Below are positions 52,527-61,535 of a stretch of 64,000 bases of DNA, piece by piece. Position 1 is the stretch's first letter; every line of letters begins with the position of its first letter. Both the position numbers and the translations under genes were made by a program. The DNA is taken from contig CAWIMG010000020.1 in assembly GCA_963837105.1 (NCBI GenBank), forward strand, positions 35,459-99,458, in the 5' to 3' direction. The notes below the pieces were generated by a model that was not told the DNA's origin, did no database searches, and saw only the letters and a list, made by a program, of their open reading frames with translations. This DNA is from UBA9676 sp963837105. GTDB lineage: Bacteria > Actinomycetota > Actinomycetes > Streptosporangiales > Streptosporangiaceae.

Positions 52527-53370
52527 GGTAACGGGCCGGGCGGGCCCAGGCCGGTCGCTGCGCCACGGCAGCCTCCGGTTCCTGCGCACCGCCGCGCTGC
52601 CGGTGGGCGTGCAGGGCCCGACCGCGGGAGTGATCATCGGCCCGGCGATCATCGCTGGCATCGTCGGCGAGCCAGGTGCCTTGGCGCAGGTGCTGGCGCT
52701 GGTGGCGATGGGGTTCGTCGCGTACGCGTTCGTGGTGTTCAGCCGCTCGTTCAACACCGCCGGGTCGGTGTATGCGTTCAACGGCAGCGCACTCGGCCCG
52801 GGGTATGGGTTCGTGTCCGCGTGGCTGCTGCTGCTGGTCTACCTCTCGTTCGCGGCCGGGGTGTACGCATCCACCGCCGACATCGGCCAGGCACTGCTGG
52901 CCAGCTTCGGCGTGCATCTGGGCTGGGTGTGGCTCGGCCTGGCGGGTGCTGTGCTGGCACTGGCGCTGGCGTTCACCTCGATCGGGTTCGGCTCGCTGGT
53001 CATCCTGCTGTGCGAGGGGGTGGCGGTGGCGCTGATCACCGTGGTGGCGATCGCGGTGCTGGCAGCCGGCGGTTACCACCATCACGGGATCACCGCAGCG
53101 CCGTTTAGCGCCCATGGGGTCTCGCTGCCGGTGCTGGCGCTGGGGCTGACAGCGGCGTTCGGCCAGTTCTCCGGGTTCGAGAGCGCGGCCACCCTGGGCG
53201 AGGAAGCCCGGCGCAGTACCCGGATCATCCCGGCCGCGATCGGCTGGTCGCTGGCGGGCGCCGCCGCCGTCTACATCTTCTTCACCTGGGTCGTCTACGT
53301 CGCCTACCCCGGCCCAGCTGCCATCGCGGCCAGCCCGGCGCCGCTGGTCAGCATCGCCGACGTGTACCCG
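52477..53370 (+). pseudogene. Amino acid permease (APC family), truncated at the 3' side
   Basis: From the TTG at 52477 an APC permease is clear for about 295 residues: GVQGPTAGVIIGPAIIAGIVGEPG, YAFVVFSRSFNTAGSVYAFNGSALGPGYGF, FGQFSGFESAATLGEEARRSTRIIP, and helices 1-7 or so. After ADVYPG (about 53370) the sequence changes to a relaxase/helicase-like fragment in another context. The remaining helices and C-terminal domain are missing here; a piece that looks like the C-terminal domain of such a permease sits at 58490-58675. Confidence 0.75.
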
Positions 53371-53999
53371 GGACGAGGAACACGCCTGGCAACTCCAACT
53401 CCTGGCCGACGCGAGCCGGAGGCGCGCCGCATCCTGCGCGTGAGCACGCCGCCAGTCTCCTTGCGCGGACCTCGCGCAACTGTAGACGCAACTCCACGCA
53501 GCCGCGCCCGCGGCGGATGGCGCCCGCCAGGGGAGCTGCGCCTCCACCAGGCCACGGCCGCGTTCCTGGCGCTGACCAGCCCGCGCCGCGCCGAGATGAT
53601 CGTCGGCCCGGCGGGCACCGGCAGGACCTTCACCGCCGTCCGCATCGCCCACGCGTGGCGCGCGGAGGGCAAAGGCCAGGTCGTCGGGTCGCCGCGACCA
53701 GCGCCGGGTGGAACGTCCTGGCCGAGGCCGGGATCCCGGTGGCCGAGAACACCTCTCAGTTCCTCGGCCACCTGCCCGGCCACCGCGAAGCCCGCGGCGC
53801 GACCAGCCTCGGCCCGGACGCGCTGGTCATCTTGGATGAGGCCTCCACCACCTCCATGCCCGACCTGGCTGCCATCGTCCGCCACGCCGCCCGTTCCGGT
53901 ACCAAGGTGGTCATCACCGGCGAGCACGCCCAGCTCGGCGCCGCGCTGATGGCCCGCGATGCCATCGATGTCCGCGGCAACCTCCAGGTCGCCGGCTGA
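53371..53999 (+). pseudogene. Relaxase/TraA-type helicase fragment (mobile element remnant)
   Basis: The fragment starts DEEHAWQLQLLADASRRRAA, then ELRLHQATAAFLALTSPRRAEMIVGPAGTGRTFTAVRIAHAW. After a frameshift near 53690 it continues NVLAEAGIPVAENTSQFLGHL, GPDALVILDEASTTSMPDLAAIV, GTKVVITGEHAQLGA and ends at 53999. This is the RecD-like helicase part of MobF/TraA relaxases of actinobacterial plasmids and ICEs. The Walker A lysine is replaced by Arg (GTGRTF). Both ends are missing, so it is a scar of a former conjugative element. Confidence 0.7.
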
Positions 54000-54034
54000 C
54001 CGTCGCCAGGGGATCCGGTGTTAGGGTCCGGAAC

Positions 54035-55486
54035 GTGGCGGCAAGCACAAAGCCCGCCGCACCCGGCACGGGCGGCGACAAGACACCTGGCTCCGGTGTG
54101 CATCGGGCTCGTGAGCAAAATGCCGCGGCAGGCAAGGCGGCCCGCCAGCTGGCCCCGCTGGAATCCCACCGGGACTTTTCTGCCGCGGCGTCCAGGGACC
54201 CGGTAGGGCTGCTGCTGAGACAGGCCACGTCCCGGGTGCCGGAGCTGGTCCCGGTGCGCCACGGCCGGATGCTGGTGTCGCCGTTCGCCTACTACCGGGG
54301 TGCTGCGCTGCCGATGGCCGCCGACCTGGCCGGTACGAGGTCCTCGGGGCTGCGGGTGCAGTTGTGCGGTGATGCCCACCTGTTGAACTTCGGTGCATTC
54401 GCATCGCCGGAACGGCGGCTGGTCTTTGATCTGAACGACTTCGATGAGACGCTGCCCGGCCCGTTTGAGTGGGACGTCAAGCGGCTGGTGGCGAGCATGG
54501 CCGTGGCTGGCCGCGACAACGGCCTGGGCACCAAGAAACGGCGCCGGGTTGCGCTGGCGGCCGCGGCGGCTTACCGCACCGCGATGCGGGAATTCGCTGC
54601 CATGCCGGTCCTGGACGTGTGGTACGCCGGCTTCGACGTCGAAGATGCCCTTGCCCGGCTCAAATCTGAGATGCCCAAGAAGGCGGTGCGCCGGGCCAAG
54701 GCTCAGATCGCGAAGGCCCACACCCGGGACAGCATGCAGGCGCTGGCGAAACTGACAACTGTCAAGGACGGGCGGCGCCAGATCGTCAGCGACCCGCCGC
54801 TGGTCGTCCCGCTCGAAGAACTGGCCGGGCACCTCGACGTCAACGCTGTCTACTGGTTCCTGCGCCGCCTGTTCACCAGGTACACGCAGACCCTGCCGGC
54901 CTACCGGCGCCCGCTGGCAGAGCGATTCACCCTGGCCCGCGTGGCCCGCAAGGTCGTCGGCGTCGGCAGCGTCGGCACCGAGACGTGGATCATGCTGATG
55001 GAACCCGACGACGGCCTTGAGCCGCTGCTGCTGCAGGCCAAGCAGGCCCAGCGCTCGGTGCTGGCCGGCTACGCCGGCCAGAGCGAATACCGCAACCAGG
55101 GCGAGCGTGTCGTCACCGGCCAGCATCTGATACAAGCCGTCAGCGACATCTTCCTCGGCTGGCAGCCGGCCCCCCTTCCCAGCCGCGGTTCGGCCGGCTA
55201 CTACTACCTGCGCCAGCTGCGCGACTGGAAATATTCCGCCGACATCGAGGACATGAATGCCGCCGCCCTGACCGGCTACGGGCGCATGTGCAGCTGGACC
55301 CTCGCCCGCGCCCACGCCCGCACCGGGGACCGGATCGCGATATCCGCCTACCTCGGCCGATCAGACACCTTCGACCAGGCCGTGGCCGACTTCGCCGAGG
55401 CCTACGCCGACCAGAACGAACGCGACCACGCCGCACTGGCCGACGCGGTCGCCTCCGGGCGCGTACAGGCCCAGACGGGCATCTGA
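54035..55486 (+). CDS. DUF2252 protein (kinase-like fold)
   Basis: The start is GTG 54035. The 483-residue protein shows the DUF2252 pattern: LVPVRHGRMLVSPFAYYRGAALPMAADLA, VQLCGDAHLLNFGAFASPERRLVFDLNDFDETLPGPFEWDVKRLVAS, VVGVGSVGTETWIMLMEP, YYLRQLRDWKYSADIEDM and GRMCSWTLARAHARTGD. GDAHLLNFG and FDLNDFDET resemble the catalytic and metal-binding loops of aminoglycoside-kinase-like folds. Function unknown. Fully intact and of normal length, in contrast to neighbours. Confidence 0.87.
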   Translation: MAASTKPAAPGTGGDKTPGSGVHRAREQNAAAGKAARQLAPLESHRDFSAAASRDPVGLLLRQATSRVPELVPVRHGRMLVSPFAYYRGAALPMAADLAGTRSSGLRVQLCGDAHLLNFGAFASPERRLVFDLNDFDETLPGPFEWDVKRLVASMAVAGRDNGLGTKKRRRVALAAAAAYRTAMREFAAMPVLDVWYAGFDVEDALARLKSEMPKKAVRRAKAQIAKAHTRDSMQALAKLTTVKDGRRQIVSDPPLVVPLEELAGHLDVNAVYWFLRRLFTRYTQTLPAYRRPLAERFTLARVARKVVGVGSVGTETWIMLMEPDDGLEPLLLQAKQAQRSVLAGYAGQSEYRNQGERVVTGQHLIQAVSDIFLGWQPAPLPSRGSAGYYYLRQLRDWKYSADIEDMNAAALTGYGRMCSWTLARAHARTGDRIAISAYLGRSDTFDQAVADFAEAYADQNERDHAALADAVASGRVQAQTGI

Positions 55487-55554
55487 ACCCCGCCAGGGCC
55501 TCACCGCCGCCCAAACACCGACGCCAATGCTGTGCCGCGGGCGAACGACGCCGA

Positions 55555-55830
55555 CACGCCGGGGGGTTGATGGCGAGGCGGTAGACCTGAGCCCGTCGCT
55601 GCGGTTCGCCATCCCGCCGGTGGTCCTGTGGTCCCGGATCTCCGCGGGCCACTCGGGCGCCTCCACCTCCCGGGCTGCCACCCGTGATGGCGCACCTGCT
55701 GGGAATCGTCGTGGCTTACGGGGCGCTCCATGTCAACCTCGACCTGCACGTCTATCTCCTGGTCACTCTCAGTCACCGCTACCTGCCGGAGAGAAGCCTG
55801 CGGTTGGTTTCCAGTCCCGGCTACCGAGAA
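55555..55830 (+). pseudogene. Gene remnants: diacylglycerol-kinase C-terminus plus unidentified piece
   Basis: GVDGEAVDLSPSLRFAIPPVVLWSRIS (55558 onward) matches the C-terminal end of the lipid kinase at 58769 (GVDGEAVELSPPLQFATRPAAL...RIS). It is followed, in another frame from about 55688, by MAHLLGIVVAYGALHVNLDLHVYLL and HRYLPERSLRLVS, a hydrophobic segment I do not recognise. Together they fill the 355-base gap between the DUF2252 and flippase-like genes. Confidence 0.5.
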
Positions 55831-55841
55831 GGATGTATGAC

Positions 55842-56984
55842 GTGACGGCGCGCAGGCATGCTCAGCACCCCGACGGGGAGCCCGTCAGTGCCGGGAAGTC
55901 CGGTCCGGTCGCGGCGAAGGCCGCCGCGATCGACGCCGCGCAGGCGCGCCCGCTGACCTGGAAAACGGTCGTCAAGCGGGCTCTGGCCGTCGCGGTGGCT
56001 GGCGCGGCCATCTACCTGGTGCTGCCCAAGCTCATTGCGGTGCTGGGGGCCTGGCCGCGGCTGTCGACGATGAACCCGGTCTGGTTCACGGTCTGCCTAG
56101 CTGCCGAGCTGGTGTCTTTCACCTGCAACTTCGCCTTGCAGCGGCTGGCGCTGCGGACGAAGGACTGGTTCCCCGTGGTCACCGCTGGGCTGGCCGGCAA
56201 CGCGGTCACCAATAGCCTGCCCGGCGGCGACGCGGCCGGCGCCGCTGTCCAGTTCAGGATGCTCACCACCGCGGGGTTCGACACCGACACCGCCGTCGGC
56301 GGCCTCACCACGTTCTCGCTGCTCGAGGTGGGCGGCCTGCTGGCGCTGCCCATCTTTGCGCTGCCCGCCATACTGGCGGGAATGCCGGTCAGCCGGGGGC
56401 TCGTCCATACCGCCCTGCTCGGCATTGCCGCGTTCGCCCTGTACGCGATCTTCGGCGTGATCGTGCTGTGCACTGACTGGCCGTTGGCAAGACTCGGACG
56501 TGTAGCGCAGAGCCTGTGGAACCGGATCACCCACGGCCGCCGACCGGTGACCGGCCTGGACAAGCGGCTGCTGGCCGAACGCGACACGATCAGGGCGGTG
56601 CTGGGCAAGAACTGGCGGCAGGCGGCCCTGCTTACCACCGGCCGCCTCGGCTTCGACTACGCCTGCCTGCTGGCCGCCCTGCGCGCCACCGGAGCCAGCC
56701 CGCAACCCTCCCTGGTGCTGCTGGCCTACTCCGCCGCCGGAATCGTCGCCCTCTTCCCGGTCACCCCGGGCGGGCTGGGCATCGTGGAGGCAAGCCTCAG
56801 TGGCCTGCTGATCCTGGCTGGAGTCCGCGGCGGCTACGCCGTCCTGGCCACCCTCGCCTACCGGATCGCCTCCTACTGGCTCCCCCTCATCGCCGGGCCG
56901 CCGGCCTACCTGCTGTTCCGCCAACGCTATGGACGGCCAGTCCCCCGCCACGCCACGCCGAGCGAGGCCGACTCCACCGCATAG
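55842..56984 (+). CDS. Lysylphosphatidylglycerol synthase TM-region-like membrane protein (UPF0104)
   Basis: GTG 55842 has GAAGGA eight bases upstream; ATG 55833 in the same frame is too close to that site. The protein of about 380 residues has eight or so helices and the UPF0104/flippase pattern: ELVSFTCNFALQRLALRT, GLAGNAVTNSLPGGDAAGAAVQFRML, GGLTTFSLLEVGGLLALP, DYACLLAALRATGA, VTPGGLGIVEASLSGLLILAG and AYRIASYWLPLIAGPPAYLLFR. Such proteins are integral membrane lipid-handling or flippase parts. It lacks the soluble aminoacyl-transfer domain. Confidence 0.83.
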   Translation: MTARRHAQHPDGEPVSAGKSGPVAAKAAAIDAAQARPLTWKTVVKRALAVAVAGAAIYLVLPKLIAVLGAWPRLSTMNPVWFTVCLAAELVSFTCNFALQRLALRTKDWFPVVTAGLAGNAVTNSLPGGDAAGAAVQFRMLTTAGFDTDTAVGGLTTFSLLEVGGLLALPIFALPAILAGMPVSRGLVHTALLGIAAFALYAIFGVIVLCTDWPLARLGRVAQSLWNRITHGRRPVTGLDKRLLAERDTIRAVLGKNWRQAALLTTGRLGFDYACLLAALRATGASPQPSLVLLAYSAAGIVALFPVTPGGLGIVEASLSGLLILAGVRGGYAVLATLAYRIASYWLPLIAGPPAYLLFRQRYGRPVPRHATPSEADSTA

Positions 56985-57110
56985 CCCACGCCTATGCCAC
57001 GAGAGCCTGCGTCGTTGACAACTCGTTGATGTACATCCTCGTGGCGGTGCTGGGGACTGCGCTCGCGCGGTGGCCTACTCTCCTGGCCTTCAACGGCCGG
57101 GTCCGGCGAC

Positions 57111-58240
57111 TCAGGCGGCCCGCTCGTCCGGAGCCGTGGCCTGCCAGACCTCCTTGACTAGCACCTGCAGCGCCCCGGCCGTCGGGATGGCCAGCAGCGC
57201 CGCGACAAAACCGCCGAATATGCCACCGATCAGGTTGCCGAGCGAGGCGCCGACCAGCACCGCGATGAACACGAGCAGCGGGTTGATCCGCACCGTCTTG
57301 CTCATGACCACCGGGTTCAGGACATGGTTCTCGATCTGGGTGTAGATGGCGAAGACGACCGCGGTGACGATGCCCGCGGTGAGGCCCCGGGCGGTGAACG
57401 CGAACAGGACGGTGGGGATGCCGGCCAGGGCTCCGCCGATCATCGGCAGGAAGTCCACCAGGGCCACCCACAGGCCCCACAGCAAGGGGAACGGCACGCC
57501 GAGGATCAGCAGCGTCACGAACACCACGATCCCGGCGATGAGCGAGGTTAGCAGGTTGCCGAACATGTACCCGGTGACCTTCTGGCTGACGTCGGCCGCT
57601 ACCCGGGTGACCGTGGCTTGGTGGCCCGGGGTCATCTGGCCGAGCGTCCAGTTCCACATCTTCGGGCCCTCGAGGAGCAGGAGCAGGACCAGGACGAAGA
57701 TCGTGAACAGCTCGACCATCAGGGAGACCGCGCCCTTGCCGACGGCCAGGGCCTTGCTGAGCGACTGGGCGTAGCCGACCAGCTTGGGCGTGTTCCGCTG
57801 CACCCAGTTCTGGACGTGGTACCTGGTCACGAGGTGGCCGACCCAGCCCTGCCGTGCTGCGCGCTGGCGATGTAGCGGGGCAGCCGGTCCGCCAGGTGAG
57901 TGACCCCGTTGACCAGCGGGACGCCGAACGCCAGGGCCAGGCCGATGAAGACCAGCACGGAGCAGAGCAGGACGATCGTCACGGCGAGACCCCGGCGCGG
58001 GATCTGCCGCTGCACTATAGCGACGGCCGGAGCGAGCAGTATCGCGACGAACCCCGCCACGAGCATCAGCACCACGATGTTCCGCAGCAGGTACATCAGC
58101 TTGGCGGCCACGTAGATGGCAACGACGGCCCCGGCCGTGACCAGGATGGTCCGGAGCGGGACGTGGCGCCGGTCGGCGGCCTCGAACAGGCGCGCCAGCC
58201 TGCCTCGCGGCCTCTCGTTGCCAACGGGCTGTGTCGTCAT
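57111..58240 (-). CDS. AI-2E family transporter/permease, frameshifted as written
   Basis: The N-terminal part starts at 58240 (MTTQPVGNERPRGR) and has helices 1-3 (YVAAKLMYLLRNIVVLMLVAGFVAILLAPAV; LAVTIVLLCSVLVFIGLALAFGVPLVNGV). Near 57845 the frame changes, and the rest (LVTRYHVQNWVQRNTPKLVGYA, FVLVLLLLLEGPKMW, NLLTSLIAGIVVFVTLLILGVPFPLLWGLWVALVDFLPMIGGALAGIPTV, IENHVLNPVVMSKTVRINPLLVFIAVLVGASLGNLIGGIFGGFVAALLAIP) follows to 57111. Joined length is about 376 residues, normal for this PF01594 family, which includes exporters and Na+/H+ antiporters. No ligand can be named. Its start lies in a duplicated promoter segment. Confidence 0.83.
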
Positions 58241-58375
58241 GATTGCCCTCTCACCAGATTGCCTAAACCTATCGATCATTCTTGTAATCAATCATCATTT
58301 ATGATTGAAAGTGTGTCAACGGCTGGCCCGGCAAGTGAGGCACCCCGGGCGTCCCGCAGCGACGCGAGCGCAAGG
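58205..58375. repeat. Duplicated divergent promoter segment, copy 1 (inverted relative to 63610-63785)
   Basis: The segment shares with copy 2 the core TCTTGTAATCAATCATCA, the block TGAGGCACCCCGGGCG, and on the far side the first codons of the minus-strand gene (M-T/A-T-Q-P-V). About 170 bases align with scattered changes. It includes an AT-rich dyad (CAATCAT-N5-ATGATTG), a likely operator, in otherwise GC-rich DNA. Confidence 0.75.
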
Positions 58376-58489
58376 ACTGTCATATCCAGGTCACTGAGCA
58401 CGTTCCTGATCGGCGCGAGGCATCCTGGCCGCGGTGGTCATCGGGATCGTCGCGCTGGCCTAACCCTTGGTCACGATGCTGGCGCTGGT
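58301..58489 (+). pseudogene. N-terminal remnant of an HdeD/DUF308-like gene
   Basis: ATG 58301 starts MIESVSTAGPASEAPRASRS, then ISRSLSTFLI, a frameshift near 58410, ARGILAAVVIGIVALA, an in-frame TAA at 58470 or so where Trp is expected, and PLVTMLALV. The latter parts match the start of the intact HdeD-like gene at 61536 (ARGILAVIIGIIALAWPSVTVLALV). The rest of the gene is missing and a permease piece follows at once. Confidence 0.65.
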
Positions 58490-58675
58490 CACTACCTCTG
58501 GACTCTGCACGAGCGGCGGCCGGACCTCACACTGACCGTCGCCGTCCCGGAGCTCGTGGACCGGCACTGGTGGCACCGCATCTTGCACGAGCACGTCGCC
58601 GAGAGGCTGCAGCTCATCCTGCAGTCCCAGCCGCGGGTGGTTGCCCCCCGCGTGCCCTTCCACCTAGCGGACTGA
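58490..58675 (+). pseudogene. C-terminal fragment of an amino acid permease
   Basis: YLWTLHERRPDLTLTVAVPE, LVDRHWWHRILHEHVAERLQLIL and RVVAPRVPFHLAD then stop resemble the cytosolic end of actinobacterial APC permeases. No start or upstream helices. It could be the displaced end of the truncated permease at 52477-53370. The bases from 58676 to 58768 hold nothing I can identify. Confidence 0.5.
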
Positions 58676-58768
58676 CCCGTCCCGGAGCACGAGTGCCCCA
58701 GGCTGTGGATATTGGGTTTTCCGGATGAAGGCGAATTCCGACCGGGGGGTCTCTGCTGGTTGTTGCAC

Positions 58769-59740
58769 CTATCCCCTCCTGCCGCGAGAGCGGGGTGGGT
58801 GGCCCGGGAGGCGCAGGCGCGCTGATGGCGAGGCGCCCGGGTGGCGCGGGGAGATCCGGACCCGCAGCGCCGCTGGCCGGGTAGCGAACTGCAGCGGCGG
58901 GCTGAGTTCCACCGCCTCGCCGTCGACTCCGGCGTGCACCGGTTGCGGGGCACTGACCTCCAGGCGCGGCGCGCTCCAGGCTCGCCCTGGAGGTCGCGGG
59001 CTGTCGCCAGGCGCGTCAACGACGACGACCCCGAGCTGCCCGCTGCCGAGCGTCGGGCGGGTACCGCGGGCCAGCGGGCGATCAAGCGCGTAGGGGTTGT
59101 TCGACACGAGAACGACGACGAGATCGCGGTGCTCGCGCCCCAAGTCGTCGATCAGATACAGCGCAGGCGCCTCCGCGCTTGGACCCATCACCTCGGCCGC
59201 GGTTTCCACCAGGGTACGCACCTTGGCATCGCGGTAGGCCGGGCTGCGGACCGCGTCTGCGTAGATCCCCAGCGAGGCGTTGTTGAGGAATGCGCGGCCG
59301 TTCACCTCGGCCATGTCGATCTGGCGCTCGACCCCGTCGGTGAAGGCGTCGAGAGCGCCGATCACGTCGTGCCGGTCCACCCCCACGTCGAGCGCGAAGT
59401 GGTTGCGCGTCCCGGCTGGAACACACACAAATGGAATGCCGTGCGCAGCCGCCACTGCGGCCACGACCGCCAGCGACCCGTCGCCTCCGGCCATCCCGAG
59501 CGCGTCTGCGCCGGCCGCCACGGCTTCACGGGCCAGCGCGTCCAGATCCTGGCCCGGGGCGAGGATGACAGCATCGATCTCCTTTTCGCGGGCCCGCTCG
59601 GCAACCCCGGTGCGCGCGGCCTTGCCACCACCCGACCCCGGGTTGAGGAACAGCACTGGCCGGCGCGGCGGATCGGCAGGCTGCCAGCCATAACGTGACA
59701 GCTGTCGCTGTCGCGGGTTCATCGCGGGTGTAGGGGGCAT
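58769..59740 (-). CDS. Diacylglycerol/lipid kinase family protein
   Basis: The 323-residue protein has the DAGK catalytic domain: PVLFLNPGSGGGKAARTGVAER, ILAPGQDLDALAREAVAAGADAL, GMAGGDGSLAVVAAVAAAHGIPFVCVPAGTRNHFALDVG (GGDG nucleotide motif and GTRNHFA), then MAEVNGRAFLNNASLGIYADAV and the C-terminal GVDGEAVELSPPLQF. It phosphorylates a lipid such as diacylglycerol with ATP. The end (SPSARLRLPGHPPRSRGRRG) looks like read-through past the normal stop. Its C-terminal sequence is duplicated at 55558. Confidence 0.87.
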   Translation of the reverse strand: MPPTPAMNPRQRQLSRYGWQPADPPRRPVLFLNPGSGGGKAARTGVAERAREKEIDAVILAPGQDLDALAREAVAAGADALGMAGGDGSLAVVAAVAAAHGIPFVCVPAGTRNHFALDVGVDRHDVIGALDAFTDGVERQIDMAEVNGRAFLNNASLGIYADAVRSPAYRDAKVRTLVETAAEVMGPSAEAPALYLIDDLGREHRDLVVVLVSNNPYALDRPLARGTRPTLGSGQLGVVVVDAPGDSPRPPGRAWSAPRLEVSAPQPVHAGVDGEAVELSPPLQFATRPAALRVRISPRHPGASPSARLRLPGHPPRSRGRRG

Positions 59741-59883
59741 GGACGAATCACAACGTCGGCATCAGGTCCTGGCCACGGTAGCTCTCCGCACCTGGCAGCC
59801 CCGGCCTGCGATCCCGCGCCCGCGGCGACCCGGCCGCCCGGCATTGCTGACGAGGAACGCGACCGGCGGCATCGTCGCGGGTG

Positions 59884-60540
59884 TTACCACGTGCCGGTGT
59901 CCGGGAGGGGAAGGGCGGCGAGGCGGGCGGCTTCCTCGGCGGGGACGCCGAGCATGCGCAAATCGGCCTCGGCAAGCTGGTCGACGGTGGTCTCCGTGAC
60001 GCGTTCCGGGTGCCGCTGGCGCATCCGGAAGAGCCCGAGCATGCCGCCGACCGCGGCGCTGAGCGCAATATCAGCATCGGAAACGGTGAACCGGTCGGCG
60101 GCTTTCCCCGCTTCGATGTCGCGCAGGGCTCGCGGCGCCAGACCGATGGGGATGTCCAGGACGGCCAGGCCGGCACCGACGAGGAACCCGGCGATCTCCG
60201 GGTGGGTCCAGCCCAGCCGCCCGGTGATCCGCGTGCCGACGGCGAACAGCTCCGCCGGGTCGGTGATGCCGGCGCTGGCCCGGTCAATCATCTTCCCCCA
60301 GCGTTCGAGCACCTCCTCCGAGGCGGTCTGGAATAGCTGCTCCTTGCTGTCGAAGTGGTTGTAGAACGACCCGAAGCCGATGTCGGCCTCCTCGGTGATC
60401 TCCTGAATGCTCGCCCGGTCCCCGCGGCCCTCGGCGATCAGCCGCACGGCGGCGTCGATGAGGGCCTGCCGGGTGCGGGCCTTACGCCGGTCCAGCCGCG
60501 ATACCCTCGGCGCGCCGGCTGCCGGTACCGCCTCTGCCAT
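59884..60540 (-). CDS. TetR-family regulator
   Basis: The ATG at 60540 follows GGAGGAGGAG. The 218-residue protein has the TetR HTH (RTRQALIDAAVRLIAEGRGD, SIQEITEEADIGFGSFYNHF, SKEQLFQTASEEVLERW) and a helical ligand domain (PEIAGFLVGAGLAVLDIPIG; AALSAAVGGMLGLFRMRQ-like). It precedes a rhomboid gene on the same strand and follows it on the chromosome by 145 bases, not an operon. An AT-rich stretch upstream (60640-60672) may be its promoter. Confidence 0.87.
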   Translation of the reverse strand: MAEAVPAAGAPRVSRLDRRKARTRQALIDAAVRLIAEGRGDRASIQEITEEADIGFGSFYNHFDSKEQLFQTASEEVLERWGKMIDRASAGITDPAELFAVGTRITGRLGWTHPEIAGFLVGAGLAVLDIPIGLAPRALRDIEAGKAADRFTVSDADIALSAAVGGMLGLFRMRQRHPERVTETTVDQLAEADLRMLGVPAEEAARLAALPLPDTGTW

Positions 60541-60685
60541 CACTCCTCCTCCTCCTGTCCATCTAGCACCTTAGCGGCCACGCTGGTTGGTCCTCGCCTG
60601 ACCGCGGCCGCCGCCTGCCGTCGTTGCTCAGCATCCATCTTAGTGAATCCTACATCACTGTTGATAATTTATGACAAAACTGACT

Positions 60686-61441
60686 TTACCCGATCCAGGG
60701 CCGATGCGCATCTCCGCCACAGGCGTCCGGCTTCGCCGTTTGCGCCGAGGATTCCGCGGGGCTACGCCGTGGAGCGCCATTGCTCCCGGGTGCTGTCTGT
60801 CCCGCCCGGGCGAGGAGCCGTGGTACCAGCAGGCCGAAGATGAACCCGCCGACGGGGCGAAGAATGCCACGCGGCCCCCGTTTCGCCGAGGCGCTGAACA
60901 GCCCGAAGCTCACCTCGATGAGCTGGTACAAGAACCACAGCCCGAGGAAGATCCGGGCCGGGATCCGGACCAGGAAGATCGGGAAGACCCACGTCCGGAT
61001 CCGCGACCCCGGGTAGAGGACGAAGCAGGCGCCCAGCACGGCGGCGATAGCGCCGCTGGCGCCCAGCTCCGGTACCCGCGCCTCAGCCGCCGTGCCGAGC
61101 AGGGTCATCGCGGCGAAAGCGCCGGCGAGGTAGAAGACGAGGTACAGCAGCGACCCGGAAGCGTCCTCGACGTTCTTCCCGAAGATCACCAGGAACAGCA
61201 TGTTGCCCAGGGTGTGATCCCAGCCACCATGCAGGAACATGGCAGTGATCCAGCTGAGGCCCCACGGCTCCGGTCCCGTGGCAGGCGTTGTCAACCGTGC
61301 ACGGTAGGACGAGGCGTGGTACACCGCCGTGTTGAGCTGCGGGAGCTCGTAGAAGATGAACACGGCGAAGTTGGCCACGATCAGCAACACGTTGACGATC
61401 GGGAACCGCCGTGCGGGGATGCCGTCTGAGAGCGGAAGCAT
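60686..61441 (-). CDS. Rhomboid-family intramembrane serine protease (catalytic His lost as written)
   Basis: The ATG at 61441 has GGGGGAGG upstream. The 251-residue protein has FPIVNVLLIVANFAVFIFY, WITAMFLHGGWDHTLGNMLFLVIFG, FYLAGAFAAMTLL and the catalytic GASGAIAAVLGACFVLYPGSRI with its Ser. The helix with the partner His should read like VAFFAHVGGFIFG; instead it reads RGPRGILRPVGGFIFG. In the second frame VAFFA is found, and one missing A in the His codon plus one extra base upstream explain it. So two compensating indels hide the His, or the enzyme is inactive. Confidence 0.82.
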   Translation of the reverse strand: MLPLSDGIPARRFPIVNVLLIVANFAVFIFYELPQLNTAVYHASSYRARLTTPATGPEPWGLSWITAMFLHGGWDHTLGNMLFLVIFGKNVEDASGSLLYLVFYLAGAFAAMTLLGTAAEARVPELGASGAIAAVLGACFVLYPGSRIRTWVFPIFLVRIPARIFLGLWFLYQLIEVSFGLFSASAKRGPRGILRPVGGFIFGLLVPRLLARAGQTAPGSNGAPRRSPAESSAQTAKPDACGGDAHRPWIG

Positions 61442-61535
61442 TTCAAGACCTCCCCCGGCAAGCTCTGCCGCCGGACCGCACGCCGGCACCGGTTCAGCGA
61501 CGCTGAACCAGGCCGGGCGATCGGCTTGGCCCGGC

